Source: Hippophae tibetana (taxonomy: Eukaryota > Streptophyta > Magnoliopsida > Rosales > Elaeagnaceae). From it: 64,000 nt of DNA. Positions within the stretch are counted from its first letter, which is position 1, and each line of letters opens with the position of its first letter. The position numbers were made by a program, and so were the translations under genes. Where the stretch lies: assembly GCA_037013495.1 (NCBI GenBank), contig CM072806.1:25608001-25672000 (forward strand). Reading direction: 5' to 3'. Below are positions 57,681 through 64,000 of this stretch, piece by piece. The notes under the pieces were generated by a model. That model did not search any database and had not been told where the DNA came from. It was given only the letters and a program-made list of their open reading frames with translations.

Positions 57681-58979
57681 TACCCTCATTTCATGAAATT
57701 TTAGCCATGATTTTTAATGCCATGATTCTTTTAAAAACCATGCCTATAGGTTCTTTGTATGACCACAGTTTTAAAAAAATTGTAACTATAGGTATTAATG
57801 GGGAAAAACTAACCAATAATAATAAAAAATTGTAATATATATATATATATATGAAACCTATCTTAGCTATCCCCCCACCCCTTAAACCCAAAACCACCCT
57901 TGCCTCAACACCCAATATCCATATCTTAATATCTCATTCTCATTTAGAAACCTTTTCTCAACCCCAACTTTTACTCACATCCAAACCACCCCTACCTCAA
58001 ATCTCGGCTGAAGTTCACCATCATAGCTGCCATTCACCAGTCCTAGTTAGTGGTTCCTTTCATCATTGCCTTTCATATTCAAGCTCTATTTCTCTCATTC
58101 AAACATCAAGTTCTTCATTCCCATTTCCCTTGTTATGATATAGGACTCTTTGTTCTTTTTTATTTTTTTCCCTTTCTAAATGAATCGATATTTCATTTGA
58201 ATATGTAAAATTCATGTTGGATATAGTGTGAATTTAAATATAAAACAATTAGGTGAAAAAATGCATAATTTTACTCTTTCAAAAGGTTTGTCCCACATTG
58301 CTTTTTTACATCTCTTTCTAGGTGTTTATATAGAAAAGGATATACAATTAGGATTGGGTCCCAAGGGGAACCATTTTTGTGGAAGGGGAGAGGAATTAGG
58401 CAATTATGGGTCCACACACACACGCATGTGATCGATACCATTTGACCGACCGACCATGCCATGCCAAGTCGAGCGTGAGTGCATGTGAGAATGGTGTAAG
58501 GTGGCACTTTATTTTTTGAAAACATAATTTATGATTAAAATTATTTTTTCCAACAATCAAAAATTTTGTTCTTTCCAAACTAAGTCACCCATATTGTGAC
58601 TATTATTTTTTGTTCCATTTTCATCCATCCAGATAGAGTCTTAAAAAAAGGGTCATATCTCTCAATTTAAGGGTACTTAGACTCTACTCTTCGTTGCAAA
58701 CCCAGAAAAAAATGTAAAAATTGTTTTTTTTAGTTTTTTAGGCAACATAAAGTGTAGTATTCTAGCCTTTATAAGTGCAATGACGCTTCAAGATAGGAAA
58801 AATATTCTAGGTTGGGTTTGCTTGTACAACTTTAGGTAGAGTCACAAAACGTCTTAAAAAGAGCAACTTGGTCTGTGACTCAACCCAAGTAGTATTTTTC
58901 AATATATCAATAATATTGTTTATATCTATTTTTTTACATAACTATCTCAACAATTTTAAGACACATTTTTTTATCTACC
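57681..58979. other. No gene supported; short AT microsatellite
   Basis: An AT dinucleotide run sits at about 57835-57852. ORFs at 57851-58138 and 58228-58525 show no family; the first is Pro/Ser/His-rich. GTCCCACATTGC near 58289 is a phrase seen in some plant LTRs, but no matching copy was found. Confidence 0.45.
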
Positions 58980-59605
58980 ATATCTGCTGAAATGTTTACT
59001 AGTAATCTCAACAAACCATTTCGTTTTGAAGGACTACAATTTAAAAGATGGACACAAAAGATGTTATTTTTCGTAACCATGAAAAGGTCACTTCTATTCT
59101 TTCTACTAAAAACTCAAAACTGTCTAATCCTCCTCTTGAAGCTACAACCAAGGACTTAGACACCTGAATGGAAAAATGATTTTCTATGTCAAAACATTAT
59201 TCTTAATGGTTTAGCTGATGATTTGTATTACTATTATATTTTGATAAGTTAGAAGTATAACACTAAGGAAGTTGAAACAAAGAAGTATGTTGTCAGTAGA
59301 TACATGAAGTACAAAATGACTAATGAAAATCTGTGGAAGCTCAATTACATGAACTACAAAAGATAGCATATGAAATAACTTTTGAAGGTGTGGCTTTAAA
59401 TGAACAATTTCAAGTTTTTATTATAGATAAATTACCCCCTATATGGAAAGATTTTAATAATGTACTTAGACATAAAACTAAGAAATTTTCCTTAAAAAGT
59501 ATTATAACCCGTCTACCAATAGAAGAAGAAGCCCAAAAAAAGATCAAAAAGATGAAGTACTCATTGTCTCAAATGACAATGCCAATAAGAAATCCTCCTC
59601 TATAA
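58980..59605 (+). pseudogene. Copia gag fragment, + strand
   Basis: Translation starts MFTSNLNKPFRFEGLQFKRW near 58989, continues in another frame through RYMKYKMTNE (near 59310), then the ORF 59333-59605 with LHELQKIAYEITFEGVALNE, FIIDKLPPIWKDFNNVLRH and RLPIEEEAQ. These are UBN2 gag motifs of the copia type. Frameshifts and stops are present; no pol follows. Confidence 0.75.
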
Positions 59606-59799
59606 TTCTAAAACCTAAATGAAGAAACATGAAAAATCAGAATCGCAATAATAACTAGAACTATATCAACCAAAATAGAAACATAAATCCTTCACGGAAT
59701 GGACCTCTACCCCCCTCAAGAAATAAAATATTCATGTGTTATAGTTTTAACAGGCCTAGTCATTTGCTAGGTTAATTTTTTAATCATTTATTAAACTAT

Positions 59800-60660
59800 G
59801 CATATCATGCAATAAATAATATGGTATATTAGTAATATTATTACCCTTGTGAAATATTAAAGTCGATTAAACATTTTTATAAAATGAGTTAAGTTATATT
59901 TCTTCATCGGCATTGAAACAAAGCTTATAAAAAAGTATTAACAAATTATTTTTCTTAATAAATAAGAGAGTTAGATTTAGGATTTTAATTATCTGACATT
60001 GATTTTAATTTCGAGTAATACACACAGTTATTAGATAATTTTAATCTAAATATATTTTAAGGCATGCTCTATTTCAAATATTTTTATAAGAATTATTATT
60101 AAAAGATATTTTGACTACATATCCTTCATAGTAGTTTTAAAATTTAATTACAAATTACAAATCCTCACCCAAAACCTTTAGTTGATAATTGATTAACAAA
60201 ACAATTGGATCCCTACCTTAGGATATTTTCTTTTTAAAAAGGGAGAATCAATAATTTTAATTCATGTTTTTAATAACCTACTTAAATATTGAGCAAGCAT
60301 AGTTAACTAGCTAATATTTCTCATAAATTTTCCATTTCATAATAAATTTTTAATTGCCTAAATATTTATTGAATATTTATTTATTTATTTGTCATTAGTT
60401 TAGATCTTCAAACCAAAACAACCATGATAGAATGTCTACGTTATTATTTTTGTTTTTAAGCATTTATTGAATTATTTAAAAACCATATGATTTCTCTTTA
60501 GACCAACCTTCGAAGTTAATTTATAATTTTCTATAAGTGATTCCTATACTTACGACCTACTTTATAAATCGTACAAAATTTGTACGCAATAATTTTGTAA
60601 ATCAAGTTTTTGTTGTAATTGCCAGATAAATCGATAAAAGCACTAAAAACTAGATAACTT
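59800..60660 (+). repeat. Decayed LTR of a + strand Athila relative
   Basis: Its stretches GGGAGAATCAATAATTTTAA, TAATAACCTACTTAAATATT and GAGCAAGCATAGTTAACT match the 3' half of the main LTR (about 3100-3180). The left edge is unclear, and only the U5-like half is confidently aligned. Confidence 0.65.
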
Positions 60661-60679
60661 TTTGTAAGTATCATGTTTT

Positions 60680-60697
60680 TGGTGCCATTGTCAGAGA
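60680..60697 (+). promoter_or_regulatory. Decayed tRNA-Asp primer site, with a second copy near 60742
   Basis: TGGTGCCATTGTCAGAGA differs from TGGCGCCGTTGCCGGGGA at five positions, all G:C to A:T transitions. A second similar site TTGGCACTATTGCATAAGAA starts near 60742 and runs into leader sequence like 3605 onward. Confidence 0.68.
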
Positions 60698-60699
60698 AC

Positions 60700-61404
60700 T
60701 AGTAATGGCATTAAAATCTCAATAAAAATTTTATCATCAAGTTATTGGCACTATTGCATAAGAATAGCTTTTTAAATGTTTTTATAAAACAATTAAAAAT
60801 ATGTTTTGTGTTGTAAATATATTGATTTTTATTTAAATTTCTAAAATATCTACATTATTAATTAATTTTAAATATTTTAAAATTTAAATTTTCTTTATTT
60901 AAAATAAAAAATATATATCATTAAATTTTCTTTTCTTTTAATTTTGAAAAAAAATTGAATTTAAACTTCTAAAACAAATTGTTTATTGTTTATTTTTTTT
61001 CTTTATATTTTAACTCTTTAATTCCTTTGTTTCTTTTAATTTTTTATTGAAAAATTGTGTAATAAATTATTGTTTTGTATAATTTATTTTCTTTTACTAA
61101 CATATTTATCATTTTATTAATTATTCTTTACTATGTGTTTAGTATTTCAATGTACAAACCTATATTGTTTTATATTTTTTATTTATTTATTTTACATTTT
61201 TATCTTTCTATTTGGCAGGTGAATGTAATTTTTATTTTTATTAGTTTATGTGAGATAGTAGGCTCTTAGGGTTACCTCTCATAACTTTTAATAATAATAC
61301 ACATAGATCACATAGTTGTCAAGACTGTTGGATTTTGACATCACATAGCCTTTTGAATAACATAATTTTTAACCTAACCTTTTACCCTTTACTTGAACTT
61401 TCAT
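60700..61404 (+). other. AT-rich leader of the + strand Athila relative
   Basis: T- and A-rich with no supported gene; the 64-aa ORF at 61075-61269 is hydrophobic and incidental. The end near 61220 (GGCAGGTGAATG) parallels the GACAGGAG just before gag-1 at 4380. Confidence 0.5.
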
Positions 61405-62290
61405 TAAGGACTTTTACTCTACAGACCAAACATTCCCCCTAGGTGTAATCACCAAGGAACAACCTAAAATAAGGTGTTTCTCCTACACCCTTAGAGATAG
61501 GACCAATTGATCAAATGACCTAGAAGGAAGTATATAACAAGGTTGTGGGAAAATTATATTTCCTACAAAAGACATCAGAGTTGAGAGGTAAGATAGCCAC
61601 TTTCTCTCATATAGAGGGAGAACCTTCCCATGAAGCATGGGATAGGTTCAAACTTTTTCTTACTCAATACCTTATTATAGCTATCCTTTGTAGCTATAGA
61701 ACTAACAATTCATCATAAAGGACCAGTGGGAAAGAAAACTACCAAAGAGACTTACAATCTCTTAGATATGTTGGATGCTAATTCCTCGAAAAAGAGCTCG
61801 AGAGCGAGGAGAGTTAGAATCCATAAAATAGACTCCAGTATTAAAGTTCAAATGTGGCTTTCCCAACTGACCAAGCAAGTTATGCTTCTTACAACACAAG
61901 CCACAATAAACAAATAACAATGTGGTATGTGTTTTACATTGGGACATAGTGCTGATATATTTCCCTTTAAAATATACTAAGGTATGAACCCAATGCTAAT
62001 ACCAACAATCCTGGGTGAAGGAATCCTCCCAATTTCTCCTATAGGTATAACAACCCTTCATTTTCCTAAAGCTCAATTCAACTAGGCCAGTAATTACACA
62101 ACAATTTCCCTAGAATCATACAAACATGCCAAGTCAAGAAGACAACTTGAATTCATTCATTCAAGTTACTAGAGACAACCAATCAAGAACTAGTTAAAGG
62201 TTGGATTATGTGGAATTTTCCATCAAAAAGATGGAAGTATAGGTGGAGTATTTAACCAAGCACTTGTTGAAACAAGGCAAGGAATAGTTG
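61405..62290 (+). pseudogene. Decayed gag of the + strand Athila relative
   Basis: Fragments in order match gag-1: QTFPLGVITKEQ near 61430, SELRGKIATFSHIEGEPSHEAW near 61575-61640, KTTKETYNLLDMLDANSSKKSS in ORF 61726-61917, then a knuckle reading CGMCFTLGHSADIF near 61920, where the last Cys is Phe, and SFIQVTRDNQSRTS near 62155. Many stops and shifts. Confidence 0.78.
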
Positions 62291-62368
62291 CAAATTCAGA
62301 AAACAAAAGAATTCAATAACAAAGGGATATTGAGTTTACAAAAAGATGAAATCCCCCAAGCAAATATC

Positions 62369-62420
62369 TCACTAAAGACGATTAAAAATAGTCCTAGAGG
62401 AGAGGTAACCCATTATCATT
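62369..62420 (+). other. Relic of the post-gag double hairpin
   Basis: CTCACTAAAGACGATTAAAA then AGGAGAGGTAACCCATTATC parallels 5820-5870. The second motif keeps the AGGTAACCCAT side, but the pairing arm is mutated. Confidence 0.5.
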
Positions 62421-63166
62421 TATTATTTCTCTAATTTATTTATTTTTATTTTGTAGATAATTAATTTAATTTTTTATTATTTTGTGTGTTTTAATGTATG
62501 TGTAGTTATTAAGTAGAGATTTTTATTTATTTAGAAAAAACATATTTAACCTAAAAATGAGAAATAAAAGTAGTTTATAGTACACTATGGCATGCTTTTC
62601 TACATATTACAACATGAGGTAATTAATTTCAAATGGTCATAATACATCAAGTTTTGTGCCGTAACATGACAAACACATCATCGCATCCTGCATGCGTACA
62701 TTTTCTGGGCTGAAATACCTTTTTCACCCAAAATTTCTACTTTTCTCTCATTTTTAAAAAATTTTCTAACAAAAACCTAATATTCCCTCCCACTAAACAC
62801 ATAAAAACCCTCAAAAGAAGTCCTACCTTTCTTCCTTTTTTTCTTCAAAACTTTTAACATAATCACTTTCCTAATAATTTCCCACTTAACCCACAAAGAA
62901 ATATTCAATTTCATCAACAAAACAAAAGGTCTTCAACTTCAATAAAGGAGTGTTCTTAATTTTTTTTTCCTTCTACAACAACACAAGTATGTTTTCATAA
63001 ATTTTTAGAATTTGAGTCTTTAAATTAAATTCTCTAAATTGTTTAAAATTATTGTAATTTTTAAGAGTTCTAAAACCCTAACTAAGATAAAAAAAAAGGG
63101 GTTAGGAAAAATATTAGATTGAAATTTTTGTGAACTTGTGAATTTTATATTTTTATAAGATTAAAA
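62421..63166 (+). other. Non-coding spacer before the second ORF
   Basis: AT-rich; no supported gene. It lies between the gag relic and the plant-transposon-protein ORF. Confidence 0.5.
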
Positions 63167-64000
63167 ATGGGACCAAAAAGAAGTAGGAAAGGAAAGGAGG
63201 ATTCAAATTTCGAAGATTATGATAGTTCTAAGTTTTCCAATTATAAGGCAATAGTTCACTTTGAAAAAGCCGCATAAGTTAATAAAGGATTTATACTAGA
63301 GATAAGGATGGAGTTGAGGAAATTATTGATGTCATAGTACTTCTAGGGTGGAAAATGTTTATATGGGAACCATAGGCGGTTATTGAATCTCATGTTCATG
63401 AATTCTATGCGAATTTTCTTAACATTGTTGGTAACCAAGTTTTACGTAGGAATGTTCTAGTTCCTTGTACGCCTAATGATACAAATGCTCACTATTATTT
63501 TGTGATTATTAGAGAAGGAGAGTATGAGTAGTATCTTAATATTGTTGATTATGGTATAATTTTAGAAACCTTAATTATACAAGATGTTGAATGGATATAT
63601 ACTGGTAATAAGAATAAGGGTTTCGAAGCAAAGTATTTGGAAAAATTTCAAGAATTTGGCAATACTTGGTGTGTTCTTGGATGATGCCCACCAAACAATA
63701 TAGCACTATTGATAGAAAAAGGGCTATTTTACTATATGCAATTGCATCTAAAATGCCTATGGATGTTAGAGCTACAATTTACCAAAGAATAAAATTGTCT
63801 ATAAATAATAACCATTTGGGTTTTTTCCCCAACTAATAACTACATTATGTAAGTATGTGGTGGAACCCCATTCGAAAAGTGAGGTTATATAACCTGGTGA
63901 ATTATTAAACATGGCATATTTTAATGAGCTCATCTCTGGTATGAATATTGTTTCTAACAAAAAAAAGAGTCATTCCTTCATCAAGATTTTCTATGAAAGA
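63167..64000 (+). pseudogene. Plant-transposon-protein ORF, cut by window end
   Basis: Translation starts MGPKRSRKGKEDSNFEDYDS then KFSNYKAIVHFEKAA, a stop, and in shifted frames LLGWKMFIWEP, SHVHEFYANFLNIV, CPPNNIALLIEKGLFYY and NMAYFNELISGMNIVSN. It aligns with the minus-strand ORF at 37300-36200. The pattern GW--F then EFYAN resembles the 'putative plant transposon protein' family as I remember it. Role unknown. It occupies the place held by gag-2/pol in the young element. The 3' part is outside the window. Confidence 0.62.

Noticed and set aside
57851-58138. 95-aa Pro/Ser-rich ORF as a gene
   Set aside because: Low-complexity composition, start next to an AT microsatellite, and no family or supporting signals.
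1-64000. tRNA or rRNA genes
   Set aside because: Only short tRNA-complementary primer sites were found; no cloverleaf or rRNA-like segment was seen by eye.

Overview
This window looks like repeat-rich intergenic DNA from a large, AT-rich flowering-plant genome. I found no intact host gene, rRNA or tRNA. Nearly everything recognisable is a transposable element or a relic, often nested. Evidence for a plant: Athila-lineage Ty3/gypsy proteins, primer sites matching plant tRNA-Asp and initiator tRNA-Met, and an En/Spm (CACTA) transposon with TNP2-type and Ulp1-type proteins. I could not identify the species.

Layout. (1) 481-21485: an old chromovirus-like Ty3/gypsy element on the + strand. Its 5' LTR is split by a young, complete Athila-like element (1568-15190, TSD GTGCC), and its decayed pol is split by a minus-strand solo LTR (18203-19637). 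(2) 21977-24644: a 2.7 kb minus-strand LTR element with short LTRs and no recognisable protein. (3) 25441-32190: a decayed minus-strand Ty1/copia element, interrupted by a solo LTR of another family (28924-30896, TSD ATGAC). (4) 32190-34720: a truncated CACTA end. (5) 34721-41217: a decayed minus-strand Athila relative with gag and a second non-pol ORF. (6) 43061-52129: a complete CACTA element with both CACTA termini and a TTA TSD, carrying a decayed TNP2 gene and a second gene ending in a Ulp1-like protease domain. (7) 52998-59605: an LTR fragment and remnants of several copia elements. (8) about 59800-64000: a + strand Athila relative with LTR, gag and the start of the same second ORF, cut by the window end.

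The centrepiece is the 13.6 kb Athila-like element. It has 2.0 kb LTRs that differ, by eye, at only two substitutions and two indels, yet its gag-pol is broken by a frameshift and three TAG codons, so it was probably copied by proteins supplied in trans. It has two homologous gag genes in tandem. The first has lost two zinc-knuckle cysteines. Each coding module is followed by a similar double-hairpin, and the leader carries two tandem hairpins whose stems differ by compensatory changes. In the two decayed relatives in this window, the same kind of first gag is followed not by gag-pol but by a different ORF resembling the 'putative plant transposon protein' family. This suggests a modular retroelement lineage in which what follows gag-1 is exchangeable.

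Limits: all alignments are by eye. Boundaries of decayed elements are approximate, and family names rest on remembered motif patterns.
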